Source: Oasisia sp. SBJ-2009
Taxonomy: Eukaryota > Annelida > Polychaeta > Sabellida > Siboglinidae
Direction: 5' to 3'
NCBI GenBank assembly: GCA_964017155.1
Contig: OZ024856.1
Location: forward strand, 41,046,770-41,110,769
Length of the DNA stretch: 64,000 nucleotides
The position numbers and the translations under genes are program-made. Below, in pieces: positions 1 through 10,759 of the stretch. Within the stretch, counting starts at the first letter, position 1, and each line of letters starts with the position of its first letter. The notes beneath the pieces are model-generated. The model made no database searches, had not been told where the DNA came from, and saw nothing but the letters and a program-made list of their open reading frames with translations.

Positions 1-904
1 CATTTTGCGTGTCCGAAAAAATGCTGTTCAAAAATATGATTTTTGCATTTTTATGGTGAAATTTACAACATTAAAAAAAAAAATTGTCAAAAAATATATA
101 TCTTCAATATTCTCTATATGTTACTGTCAGATCGTTAAGAGACTGTGGTGGACTGTTTGTTGTGTACAGTGCCATTAGTTTCAGGCAAACGTCTGATCTA
201 TTATCGGTTTCTGAATAAACGTGTTTCAACCCACGCACGGTGCTATTTATCTGGGAGGGGTGCAACTTTTGAAGACGCATATTATAATTATTATCGAGAT
301 GGTGTCAATTTCCCTAGACAGTTAATCTAGCTATATGTCATTCTTGATGTATGACTAATTTTTGTGAACTTTTGACGTTTTCGGCCAATCTATTTGACGT
401 AAGACCACCAAAATGTGCACGTCCGCCATTACCCGACCGCAGAGTACCTTATAAAAGCAGCATTATGCACGTTGTCTGGATTTCTGTGAGCACATATGTA
501 GTGTGGAGTGATTATAAATGACGTTTTTGTGCAGCGTGACATCAGAGCTGTCAAATTACGACAGCTGTCATTCGGTGCATTTCTGCGTATTAATACATTT
601 GTCATTTTGCTTGGTGATGTCATCAGGGGCAATCCGTGGGTGGCTCAAGCAGAAATGGAGGGGTGTAAGGTTTGAATGAACTTTGTGGGAGCCTGAGGTA
701 TTAAAAGTTCACGAATTTTCCACTGAACCTCTGCCTGTGGAGGGTAAACATGCTGTGAAATTGTCAATAAGAGAGCTGATCAAGATTAATAGGAAATGAA
801 GGAAACGTTATAATGGTCGCCTATGGAAAATGCAAATGTGGTCTTAGGCCTGTATATGTGTGTGGCACCATGCACAAGTATATATGTGTGTATGTCTCCA
901 TGTG
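1..904. other. Non-coding, no recognisable gene
   Basis: AT-rich sequence with only short open frames and no recognisable protein motif on either strand. It lies on the 3' side of the minus-strand stomatin-type gene and could be one of its introns, since the last exons of that gene have not been reached. Confidence 0.4.
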
Positions 905-1495
905 TGTTTTTATTAGGTGAACCCTATTGGGATTAAAACAACACCCTGAGGATTTACCTGGATTCGGAAAGTACCCTCAGTCCCCTAACCCACCCACCCG
1001 AACACCCACATACCTCCAAACATTACTCCAGTTCACATAAACCATAAGTAAATACACTAATGTCATCTGGCCACAAAATTAGTCACCATGGAAAATAACC
1101 CAGATTTGAGCAGTGGAAAACCCACTCTGTAGACGCAGCCAGTGACATCACCTGTGACAACATCACATGACAGTGGCTATTTATAGCCATGACACTGGCC
1201 AGGTCACGGTGCCCTGATATTGTCCATTGACGTCACGGTTGACTGCACACAATTGCCTTTCTACTGATTTGGTATTTGCTCACTAAATACAGTGTTAAAT
1301 GGATCTTAGTATATGACACAAATGCCTGGCAGCTGTGTGTAGAGCCATGCCAGGCTGTGCAACCCCTGCTGCCACCAACTGGCCCTAGATCAATGGGATT
1401 ACATGTACACTGTCACGCCCACTCTCACACTGTACCTAAAATTTCCCTTAATTTACAGGATCTAGGCCACTACTGAATATTTTATATTATATAGA
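905..1495. repeat. Dispersed repeat A, copy 1
   Basis: About 590 bp that align in the same orientation with 17637-18198. Shared landmarks, in order, are a block around a CCTGGATTCGG motif, a CCCACCCACC tract, TTAGTCACCATGGAAAATA, GTGACAACATCACATGACAG, a CATTGACGTCAC block, GCCTGGCAGCTGTGTGTAG, and TACAGGATCTAGG just before the right edge. Both copies are followed directly by a TG-rich microsatellite. This looks like a non-autonomous mobile element with a microsatellite tail. No coding capacity or clear terminal inverted repeats are visible. Confidence 0.75.
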
Positions 1496-1545
<50 letters not shown>

Positions 1546-1602
1546 GTGCGTGTGTGCGTGTGTGCGTGTGTGCGTGTGTGCGTGCGTGTGCGTGTGTGTG
1601 TA
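1495..1602. repeat. (TG)n / (CGTGTG)n microsatellite
   Basis: A pure TG run of about 40 bp passes into TGCG-interspersed TG repeats. It abuts the right edge of dispersed repeat A. Confidence 0.95.
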
Positions 1603-3350
1603 CTGTGTACAGGAGTATATCTGTATAAATATGCTTACTATTAAAACATGTAAGTTCTTATATAGTGAAGTATCCATTTTAGAGCACTGAGATTATACCC
1701 TTCAAAACAGTTACTGCCTACTCTTATTTTGGAAATAAACACAGTTATTGCAAAAAGTTTAGTTAGCATTCACAGTTATACTTGAAAATCTCCCAGTCAC
1801 ACATTCTGTACAGTATTTTTATACTTGTTATTCCAAACGTTATAATATCAACCTCTGTGGTTTCAAACTGAACACACATCACTGGAATGTGCTGTTCCAA
1901 TTTAAGACCCAGAAACACTAACTGTCCATGTCACACCAGGCCCTATCTGTAGCCCTGGCCTATCGCCACATAGTTTTTGTCTGCCCTAGTTTTCTGGGCC
2001 TGCTGCGAACACTCCTGATAGACCCAACTGGGCCAATATTACTCCAGACTGACAGTTCTGGCCTCCCATTTCACGTTTCTCTACAGCAAAGCGATCAATG
2101 ACACGAGTAGAGTTATTTTCTGCTCTGAGGGTTTGGTTGCACAACCTTGTCGTCTCTCAGGGTGTATGTTCTGTTTTTGCTACAATACTGGGATCAGTTA
2201 TTTCTTAATTATGGTGACCAGATATTTCGAATGTAGTAACTTTCTATGTTATTCATGCAACATCATCAAGCAACAAATCAGTTACACATGCTGCAAGCCA
2301 CAGAGACTGTCGCATGAATTACATAACACTGAACAGAAAAGATGGACTTTTTATACACGGGCCATGGGAAACTACCTCAAAACTGTGCTGTATACACAGT
2401 TTCGAATCCAATTAGTAAATAATGACACACGCTAGACAACTGATGACATTCGAGGGATTCGGATCTAGCCAACAATTCATCAGTTGGCGGCAGAGATGCA
2501 CGAAATATGTTATCATGGCCAGAAATGTTAGCTCTTTTGTATAGCTAATAATTTATAATGATGTTTTTTATTAAAAAACTAGTTCAATATTGATCACGGT
2601 TCCCACGGCTGACGTCAATGGCCATATGCCTGAATAATGTATATAAGCGGATCAGTTACAGTACAGCAATGAACAAGGATATTTTCCCACAATGCCACAC
2701 TGCAATGTAATTAGAAATTTCACGTATGGGTGACGTGCCTATCGACTTTGTACTTTTGTAGTTCAGGAGAAGTTTACACTCACTAACAAACTCCAACTGG
2801 AAAAATGTACAACTGTATCTAAGAGTGCATAATCCGATCCAGTGGTGTTCTTTCTTCCCAGGAGAGTTGGGTGTATAGGGTGGTGTGGATATCTGTGTTC
2901 AACATCCGTTTCATTTGGTGACACAGATTTGTGTTTATGTGACCCTTCTGCACGGGGGTGGGGGGATGATATTGTGGTGTCAAGGCAGAGTTGGTGGATT
3001 TAGACTGGCAAGGAATTGGCGGAATAAAGATGTCGGAATGAAGACTTTGAAAGACAGAACAGATGCAGAGGATGAATGAATGTTGACCAAGAAACATGAT
3101 GGTTGATGGCCCTCTCCCACCCTGAAGACACCTGGCATCAATCTTAGTATCAATCCATCAAACCTTACTCCTCAACCCACTCTAAGCCTGATTCTTGCAC
3201 CCCAAACCGACAGAAGGGCCTTTGTATGGGGAGGCGGAGAGGTAGAATGACGCTGACGTTGGGGGGACCAGCCCAAGGGGACATTGCACTGCCCTGCACA
3301 TGACCAACCTGAAAGAGGAAGACAATAGACTAGAAGGGATGACTACAGAC
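1603..3350. other. Non-coding, probably intronic to the stomatin-type gene
   Basis: I searched the minus strand for the expected C-terminal stomatin segments that should follow the 3351-3429 exon (an AAEGE-type helix and an LQLRYLQTL-type segment) and found neither. The stretch holds no other recognisable coding sequence. The missing 3' exons probably lie beyond the left edge of the window. Confidence 0.5.
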
Positions 3351-3429
3351 CTTGGCACGAGCTTCCCTTGTCGCCTCAGCCTCCGCAGCCATGGCTCGCT
3401 GCATCTGCACTGGCAGACGGACGTCCTTC
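3351..3429 (-). CDS. STOM: Stomatin-type gene, exon with the [15 protein letters not shown] helix
   Basis: 79 nt. The first base completes the leucine codon, followed by [20 protein letters not shown] and REARAK. The acceptor is GCTTGCAG. The donor AAG|GTCTGTAG is weaker than the others but sits at the family's usual codon position. This is the last exon seen before the left edge. Confidence 0.92.
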
Positions 3430-4589
3430 CTGCAAGCAACAGACAGACACATTAGTGGGCTGACTTTGGGGCTGTGTAAGTGAAGTTCCTCCCAGGCGTC
3501 CTTCCTCAATACACAGACATATACCGGTACATAAAATATATCAATGCTAACTTTGGGGGCATTATAAATGCATCACCTCCTAGGAACTGACACTCATGTA
3601 CTTTGTTCTACATTCATCGCTTCTTTCTTGTTTCTGACCTACCAACTTCCGATGTATTTCAACAACAACAAATTTTTGTCTGCATTAATACTGATTTTTT
3701 AACACTTTGAGTGCCAAAATGTGACAATTAATTAGTCTAACAGAAACGGGAAAAACTACCCGGTACTTACAGTTCAACACGTTCCACCTTCACTCCCCAT
3801 GGGTCCGTTCCTTCATCGAGAGTTTTCTGGAAAGATAAGATCATATCCCAGTTGATGTGTGGGACACAGAAGCAACTATTCAAATACACAAAACTACTCA
3901 GCTGCTTGTGTGACTGGGGGCGGGTCATTACACTGGTAATTTGGTATTCCCGGACACTGTTTATCTGGCTTCAAATTGGGGGCTGGAATTTGGGTTGCCC
4001 TCACGACGAGTTCAAGCGAGCTTACTCCCAAACTTTGTGTAACGGATCAGCCAGGGGTAATTTTGCATGGCAAACAGAGAGGATGCACATACCTGCATAC
4101 GATGGCTGATCTGGTCGCGATCGGTGAGGATCTCTGTCAGCGTGCACATTCCGAGGAAGTTACGCAGGGTGGTTTGGGAGAGAAGCCGGGTTGAGTTGGA
4201 CGCGTCCTCAATGTTACACACGGACATCATCGGGTTCTGGATGCGGTAGTAGACCACAGCGTCCACGGACACCGTCACAGAGTCCCGGGTCAGGATCTGT
4301 CAACGCAAACATGTGATCTCTATTGAGCAACAGAGGGTTTACACAGGGACAAGATTACTTGGCTGTCTGATGGGCTGGGTTCGTTGTGAAGAGGTGGACA
4401 TGTTGGGAGGAAAACACAACCTGATATATTATACAGACTCATGCTGTTATTTGCATGTCTATTCTGCTGTACATACTAATATGTATCGTGTTTGTACTTT
4501 TGCACATTTTAAATTAATCTATATGTATGTATATAAATATATATATATATATGTAGATATATATATGGGGTATATATACATATACATAC

Positions 4590-4648
<59 letters not shown>

Positions 4649-4663
4649 GATATATATATGGGG

Positions 4664-4694
<31 letters not shown>

Positions 4695-4737
4695 ATATAT
4701 ATGTAGATATATATATGGGGTATATATATATATATAT

Positions 4738-4802
<65 letters not shown>

Positions 4803-5692
4803 AAATTTTAATAAATATGTGGTCTTGTACAGAAGCAGTATCTGCCTAGACAATATGCCCATGACGCTCCAATATCAGAATAACTGCCCTGGCTGCAGGC
4901 GACACAGTGTGTGCCTGGCCTCATAGATCCACACGAGTCCACCACAGATCTGTCTCTGTCTTTACCTGAGTTGGACATTGTCCTTGGGACAGACACATGA
5001 CAGAAGTGACAAACTCTATCTAACGCTACTGCTCAAAGAATCCTGGGCAGGCCTGTACCCTACAACCTTTATCTCATGCAATATTATGAATTTATGTTGT
5101 ATGTTTTGACATTTTAAATTACATGACATTATGTACATAAATACCTATACAACACATATCATGAATCACTACTCATTACATGTGACACCTTTAAAGTGAT
5201 CTGTTAGGTAATTTCTACGGTTAGCCAAATGCCAAAGTTTATTACAGACACAGCCTATTAATACATCCCCCATGAGCTTAAAATGCAGACTCCTGCATTA
5301 GCAAATTAAAACATGTCAGCTGTACAGTAGATTGCTGTGTACACACTTTCAAAATGTCAACACAATGTCATGTTAATAAATTATCCGCTTTCATTTCGTC
5401 GGGTGACTTCGTTTAGAATAATTAATTTCTCCATTACCAGTTTGTGGTAAATGTGTCTCCAGACTATACGTGTGACGGCTATTCCTAAACTGTGTGTTTC
5501 ATTCCTGTATACCTCTCCACCACACTGTCCTTATTTGCACTGTTTCATGTCTCAATACAAGTAATTAAGTAGAATTATGCAAGCTTAACTGCAGCCATAT
5601 CCAGATGACGGATAACATCGTAATCTATCTTACTAATTGCTCTATGGCACACTTTCATATCAGAATCAACTCAACTCTCCCAGTTACCCCAA

Positions 5693-5743
<51 letters not shown>

Positions 5744-7471
5744 AACAACCAACCAACCCATCCATCCATCCACCCACCCACCAAACAACCAACCAACCAA
5801 CCAACCAACCCACCCACCCACCCACCCACCCACCCAACCAACCATGACTGGGGTAATCTGGCTTCATCAACTAATAACAGTTTGTTTGTTCATCAGTAAT
5901 ATCCTCCTTCCTTGTTTACCCATCCACCAACCATCCACCGATATTTCTACCTGACCATAATGGGTTTTACCCATCCAAATGATGGCTGGATGGGTCTGCA
6001 TAAAGCTGTAGGTGGAATAAATACCAGTTAAGCCTTGTTCATAATACCAAGTGTTATCACAAACAAACAAGAGCTCCCTTGCTTCAGAACAACAGTGGAA
6101 GGTTTCAACATTTCTAACACACCAATTTTCTCATTTGGAAATCCACTGTGTGATCTATCCCACCAATAACACTCCACAATTTACAAATATTGACACATGA
6201 TTACACGACTGTTTCTTGTATTTACCTCCTGCGGTGGGACGTCAAACGACACTGTTCGAAGGTCTGCCTTCACGAAGGTATCAATGCAGGGAATGATGAA
6301 AAACAGACCTAGAAACAGAGAAACATGCAGTGTGATAATACATGATACACCTGGTAAGGTGAGAAACATGCAGTGTGATAATACATGATACACCTGGTAA
6401 GGTGAGAAACATGCTGTGTGATAATACATGATACACCTGGTAAGGTGAGAAACATGCTGTGTGATAATACATGATACACCTGGTAAGGTGAGAAACATGC
6501 AGTGTGACAATACATGATACACCTGGTAAGGTGAGAAACATGCTGTGTGATAATACATGATACACCTGGTAAGGTGAGAAACATGCAGTGTGATAATACA
6601 TGATACACCTGGTAAGGTGAGAAACATGCAGTGTGATAATATGTTGATGGGTATCCCTAAACGGGTGCACATAATTATTGTTTATTTTTTCTGCAATTGT
6701 CAGTTTATTTTATTTATTCATGCTATCAATGATTAAACAAATAATGTTGTAAGTTTCCTTGATGACCATTCTAAGACTCAGCACACATGATCAGGAGCAC
6801 ATGATAACAAAACTGCAACTTAAACCGAAACTGTATGAATAATGTCCAGTAAATGCTTATGTTTGTTCTATTGGAATAACGACTAAATTCATACAATACA
6901 TACATGCAGTAAGCCAGCTAACGACTTTATAGTCAATACAACAATTATCACAGTCAATTACTCATAGCCGACAAACAAACAAACTGTACTGTCCACCATA
7001 ATGCATAAGTCAGGTGTAGTTCTCAATAGATTAATGTCCGAGTCTGTCCTGAATTTGGTCAATGCTCTCCACTGGAGCCAACAGCATTATTCTGATCTGC
7101 TTAACACTATTTAGTCTCATTCATGGCAATGCATTACTTACATTAAAACCTGTCCAATGTTGGCATTATCTGATTTGCAGAATATGCAAGTCACTGCTTT
7201 GTAATTAGCAATGGCTGTGGACAATGCAAATAAGTCATCCAGGATTTTGTTAATGTACAGTTTAGACAGGTGTCCTTAATGAACAGGTGTCTGGTTTGAC
7301 AGGTTTCTCTGTCAGCATTACATTGACACGTTGAGGATGTCACGGTCAATGTGCCATGTAATGTGGCCACATTTGTCAAGTACAACCACATAAAGTGTGA
7401 TTGAGCCAGTCAATGGTGTTGGTGTTCAGATCTATAGAGACTAGAGAGGGCAGGAGAGAGACCTATAAGAG

Positions 7472-7520
<49 letters not shown>

Positions 7521-8662
7521 GAGAGAGACAGAGAGAGAGAGGAGAGAGAGGAAGGAGAGAGAATGTGTACATGAGAGCTAGAGAGGAGAGTGAATGGGTG
7601 AGAGAGTGAGTGAGTGAGTGAGTGAGTGAGTGAGTGAGTGAGTGAGCGAGCGAGCGAGTGAGTGAGTGAGCGAGCGAGCGAGCGAGTGAGCGAGAGAGCA
7701 AGCAAGAGAGACCCTTCAATTTTGCAATCCACGATGTCAAAATGGTAATAATCTAATATAGAAATAATTACTTATACAAGTTTCAGTACTTCTTACCTGG
7801 GCCACGAGCTCCTGGCAAAACCCGACCAAGCCGAAATATAATTGCTCGCTCGTACTCCTGGATAATCTGAAAACACAACTCCAAATTTGTTTATAATTCT
7901 CAACAGAAATAACAGTCACAAACACTGCAAATGTATACTAACAGTTGCTATTTTATTTACAATTTATTTATTAAATTAATAGACCTGTAGTTTATGAGTG
8001 CACTTGTCGAAGAACTGCTGAGTGATATAAACATCAGATAAGTGTATCTTTAATTAACAGTTGTATGAATAACATTGCAAATTAAATGTTAGAACCTGCC
8101 ATCTGAATCCATCCTTCCTATATCCCGATATGCTCACTGCTACACATTTAGTAAAGTTTTACTAAAATCACTAATGAGAAATAACAGTTCTTTACCATTA
8201 CTACTGTTTTTGTATGCAGGAAGGCAAAACTGAAACAATATCTAAGTGACGTTTAAAAATAATCTAATATATTTCACTTTCAAATAAGTTTTTTTACTAT
8301 TTAAAATATTAAATCAAGTTCCAACAAACTAATGTAGAACTGTAAACATGGAATTTGTAATTGTAATAATGCTGGCAATCCAACTTGTTTACACAATTAC
8401 CGTACGATGTTAATATAAAAACTCGGTCAGATTTGAACAATTCTCTGTATGAAGCTGGGACCATATTTAGCATTTAAAATTACATTATACTATAATTTTA
8501 CAATTCGAAATAAAGTCCCAATTGATCACTCTAAAAATGGTGTATTTACCTTGAAACAGAAGCAGAGAGTGATGGGGAAAGTGAGGATGATGATGATAAC
8601 AGACACAATCATGAGGAATCCGGAACATATTGTCGATGTCCCCGTGTCTGGGTCTCCGCTCC
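3351..8662 (-). CDS. STOM: Stomatin-family membrane scaffold protein (partial gene, six exons)
   Basis: Minus-strand exons at 8550-8662, 7797-7866, 6226-6308, 4093-4296, 3771-3826 and 3351-3429 join in frame (605 nt, 201 full codons). Each visible junction has a GT donor and AG acceptor. The product begins with a short variable segment, then an intramembrane hydrophobic hairpin with the family's conserved proline (LTFPITLCF), then [73 protein letters not shown] and [19 protein letters not shown], which are diagnostic of the stomatin SPFH/PHB domain. Stomatins are cholesterol-binding oligomeric scaffolds on the inner face of the plasma membrane that modulate ion channels, as MEC-2 does in nematodes. 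The window lacks the 5' exon(s), including the start codon, and the C-terminal roughly 60-90 residues. Orthology to STOM, STOML3 or mec-2 cannot be settled here; the symbol marks the family. Confidence 0.93.
3771..3826 (-). CDS. STOM: Stomatin-type gene, exon with [12 protein letters not shown]
   Basis: 56 nt, encoding [18 protein letters not shown] plus two bases of a leucine codon completed by the next exon. The acceptor is TTTCCAG and the donor CT|GTAAGTACC. WG(V/I)KVERVE is a stomatin signature. Confidence 0.94.
4093..4296 (-). CDS. STOM: Stomatin-type gene, central SPFH exon
   Basis: 204 nt, exactly 68 codons, phase 0 on both sides, from [20 protein letters not shown] to [11 protein letters not shown]. 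The acceptor is GTTGACAG and the donor CAG|GTATGTGC. One local oddity is [13 protein letters not shown], where vertebrate stomatins have a T-K-N-L-type sequence after L-G. Confidence 0.94.
4530..4803. repeat. (TA)n microsatellite with interspersed GGGG units
   Basis: An intronic TA/TATG run of about 270 bp. The interruption GTAGATATATATATGGGGTA occurs three times (near 4551, 4645 and 4703), so the tract has been internally duplicated as well as slipped. Confidence 0.95.
5692..5845. repeat. Compound (CCAG)n (CAAC)n (CATC)n (CACC)n microsatellite
   Basis: Blocks of related tetranucleotides follow each other inside an intron: CCAG, CCAA, CCAT, CCAC, CCAA and CCCA. They look like stepwise single-base variants of one tetramer. 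Confidence 0.95.
5920..6012 (+). repeat. Short dispersed repeat B, copy 1
   Basis: Matches the reverse complement of 8840-8935. Shared pieces are CCATCCACC, ATATTTCTACC, GTTTTACCCATC and GGTCTNNATAAAGCT. It lies within an intron of the stomatin-type gene. Confidence 0.65.
6226..6308 (-). CDS. STOM: Stomatin-type gene, exon with FDVPPQE motif
   Basis: 83 nt. Two leading bases complete a glycine codon, followed by [20 protein letters not shown] and FDVPPQE. The acceptor is CTGTTTCTAG and the donor GAG|GTAAATAC. The upstream intron ends in a 43-bp minisatellite whose last unit lies about ten bases from the acceptor. Confidence 0.93.
6318..6640. repeat. 43-bp minisatellite, about 7.5 copies
   Basis: Units begin GAGAAACATGC and end CCTGGTAAGGT, with spacing of 43 bp (6318, 6361, 6404 and on). 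They differ mainly by an A/T at one position (GCAGTG or GCTGTG) and one T/C change. The array lies in the intron next to the acceptor of the 6226-6308 exon. Confidence 0.95.
7466..7711. repeat. (GA)n (GAGT)n (GAGC)n compound microsatellite
   Basis: An intronic purine-rich tract of about 245 bp on the plus strand. GA/GAGG repeats are followed by about 11 GAGT units and alternating GAGC/GAGT blocks. On the transcribed strand of the stomatin-type gene it is a long CU-rich stretch. Confidence 0.95.
7797..7866 (-). CDS. STOM: Stomatin-type gene, exon starting the SPFH domain
   Basis: 70 nt, encoding [20 protein letters not shown] plus RGP and one leftover base. The acceptor is TTTTCAG and the donor CAG|GTAAGA. 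The previous exon ends in phase 0 with AAG, giving the family's K-I-I junction. [12 protein letters not shown] is close to invariant in stomatins. Confidence 0.93.
8550..8662 (-). CDS. STOM: Stomatin-type gene, exon encoding the membrane hairpin
   Basis: 113 nt. The acceptor is TGTTTTAG at 8663-8670 and the donor is AAG|GTAAATAC. The first two bases complete a codon begun in an upstream exon that I could not find. The peptide starts polar ([10 protein letters not shown]) and then runs through a hydrophobic stretch ending [13 protein letters not shown] cysteine just before the hydrophobic run aligns with the palmitoylated Cys30 of human stomatin, and the proline with human Pro47 (family knowledge). 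Confidence 0.9.
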
Positions 8663-8839
8663 CTAAAACAAACATAGCAGAATGTGTTCATCAGTCCACA
8701 AGACCACAGGACAGTGCAGCTGTTGCAGAGCAGCAGTTAATACACACAGTACATAATTATTGTCATTTTTGTTTCTGCTGTCAATGCAGGCGGTTTAATT
8801 TCACAGGTGCGGGAACTCTCTGAAGGTTGGTCATAGCTT

Positions 8840-8935
8840 TATGTAGAGACCCGTCCACCCGTCATTTCGATGGGTAAAAACAAATACGGACGGGTAGAAA
8901 TATGGGTGGATGGATAAAAAATGAAGGAGCAAAAA
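8840..8935 (-). repeat. Short dispersed repeat B, copy 2 (inverted)
   Basis: Reverse-complement counterpart of 5920-6012, with shared ATATTTCTACC, TTTTACCCATC and GGGTCTNNATAAAGCT. The surrounding stretch from 8663 to 9171 holds no other recognisable feature, and no upstream stomatin exon was found in it. Confidence 0.6.
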
Positions 8936-9171
8936 AAGGTCTTCCCAAATCATAGACGTTGTTGATGCTTGATACCTTGAAAGTGAGTGTAAATGGTGTT
9001 ACATGTGTGTTTGTAGCCCATTTCAGGTCATCAGGCACATTTGAAAGTTTGTAAAGTAGCTTAACAGTTAACATCCATGTGTCCACCAAAACATGTGTGA
9101 CTGGCAATAATTCAATCCTGCATAAAGCCCTGATGTTGGTCGATTTGTTGAGCCTCTGGAAGTTAGTGTTG

Positions 9172-9990
9172 GCTGCTGTTTGCAGTCTTGTGGGGGCGGT
9201 GTTGGTGAATGTTTGCAGTCTTGTGGGGGCGGTGTTGGTGAATGTTTGCAGTCTTGTGGGGGCGGTGTTGGCTGCTGTTTGCAGTCTTGTGGGGGCGGTG
9301 TTGGTGAATGTTTGCAGTCTTGTGGGGGCGGTGTTGGCTGCTGTTTGCAGTCTTGTGGGGGCGGTGTTGGTGAATGTTTGCAGTCTTGTGGGGGCGGTGT
9401 TGGCTGCTGTTTGCAGTCTTGTGGGGGCGGTGTTGGTGAATGTTTGCAGTCTTGTGGGGGCGGTGTTGGCTGCTGTTTGCAGTCTTGTGGGGGCGGTGTT
9501 GGCTGCTGTTTGCAGTCTTGTGGGGGCGGTGTTGGCTGCTGTTTGCAGTCTTGTGGGGGCGGTGTTGGCTGCTGTTTGCAGTCTTGTGGGGGCGGTGTTG
9601 GCTGCTGTTTGCAGTCTTGTGGGGGCGGTGTTGGCTGCTGTTTGCAGTCTTGTGGGGGTGGTGTTGGCTGCTGTTTGCAGTCTTGTGGGGGCGGTGTTGG
9701 CTGCTGTTTGCAGTCTTGTGGGGGCGGTGTTGGCTGCTGTTTGCAGTCTTGTGGGGGCGGTGTTGGTGAATGTTTGCAGTCTTGTGGGAGCGGTGTTGGT
9801 GAATGTTTGCAGTCTTGTGGGGGCGGTGTTGGTGAATGTTTGCAGTGTCTAGTGGGGGCGGTGTTGGTGAATGTTTGCAGTGTCTTGTGGGGGCAGTGTT
9901 GGTGAATGTTTGCAGTGTCTAGTGGGGGCGGTGTTGGTGAATGTTTGCAGTGTCTTGTGGGGGCAGTGTTGGTGAATGTTTGCAGTGTCA
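9172..9990. repeat. 33-bp minisatellite, about 24 copies, two alternating variants
   Basis: The unit is GTTTGCAGTCTTGTGGGGGC followed by GGTGTTGG and either CTGCT (variant A) or TGAAT (variant B). The left part reads B B A B A B A B, the middle is a run of A, and the right part returns to B with longer GTGTCTAGTGG or GTGTCTTGTGG variants. Because 33 is a multiple of three, several frames on both strands stay open (for example 353 codons on the minus strand encoding a C-K-Q-Q-P-T-P-P-P-Q-D repeat). I do not treat these as genes. Confidence 0.95.
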
Positions 9991-10156
9991 AGGATAGCAC
10001 AGTGTAAAAGAAAAAGAAGTCAATTTTAAACAACTGCTGCACATTTTTATTGCCAACCTTTTGATATACACCAGTTGATGCATGATTTCTAACTAGCATC
10101 AGAACTAATACAGGTAACTGGATAATCATAATGATTTTGCAACATCACAATTTTTA

Positions 10157-10253
10157 GTCTCGCTTAACCGACTGTCGGTCGGCTGCGGAACTACGCCGAG
10201 AAGACAGTCTGCCTACATTAACCGCTTTTGTTTGGGTAGCAGCCGTGATCTAT
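10157..10253. repeat. Dispersed repeat C, copy 1
   Basis: Matches 21635-21754 with shared CCGACTGTCGGTCGGCTGCG, GCCGAGAAG and TGCTGCCACCTCACGGA (the last falls in the adjoining duplication). GACTGTCGGTC is itself close to palindromic. Confidence 0.65.
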
Positions 10254-10605
10254 ACAATGCTGCCACCTCACGGACACTGCCGTAATATATATTTTTATAA
10301 ACAACTGCAAATTTGTATTTCTATTTATTTTGTGTTAATATAAGTTTAATTTTGAATACTTTTTATAAAACAGTATTATTTGATAAAAAGGTTTCATTAT
10401 TTAATTTGTATGCTATCTGTGTATGCTAGACAATGCTGCCACCTCACGGATACTGGTTAATCCTGCCATAATTCTTATTTTATAAACAACTGTAAATTTG
10501 AATTTTTACTTACTTTTGTGTTAATATAAGTTTAATGTTGAATACTTTTCATATGATATTATTATCTTGTAAAAGTATATCGTTATTTTAATTTTTATTT
10601 CATAG
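10254..10605. repeat. 176-bp tandem duplication
   Basis: Two diverged copies, 10254-10429 and 10430-10605. Each starts ACAATGCTGCCACCTCACGG and shares TTTTATAAACAACTG, TTTTGTGTTAATATAAGTTT and TTGAATACTTTT. A third copy of the GCCACCTCACGG head, without its body, lies near 10719. Confidence 0.8.
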
Positions 10606-10759
10606 TTGGCCTGAGAGCCAATCAGCGTCTCTACCCTAATCTGGGGTAAGGCTGCCCGGATGTAGAAACTTAGGCCCATATATTGTCCCAGGCGGAGTTG
10701 AGGGGGCTTAAAAGTGTTGCCACCTCACGGAGTCTGGGTAACCGAAGCTACACAATTTT

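Noticed and set aside
145..330. 61-codon plus-strand ORF
   Set aside because: Short, without a motif, and in a region likely intronic or flanking.
3182..3439. 85-codon minus-strand ORF over the last stomatin exon
   Set aside because: It is in a different frame from the stomatin reading frame that joins with the neighbouring exons.
9068..10129. 353-codon minus-strand ORF with a proline-rich 11-residue repeat
   Set aside because: It is produced by the 33-bp minisatellite, which keeps frames open on both strands. There is no conserved start context, domain or splice support.
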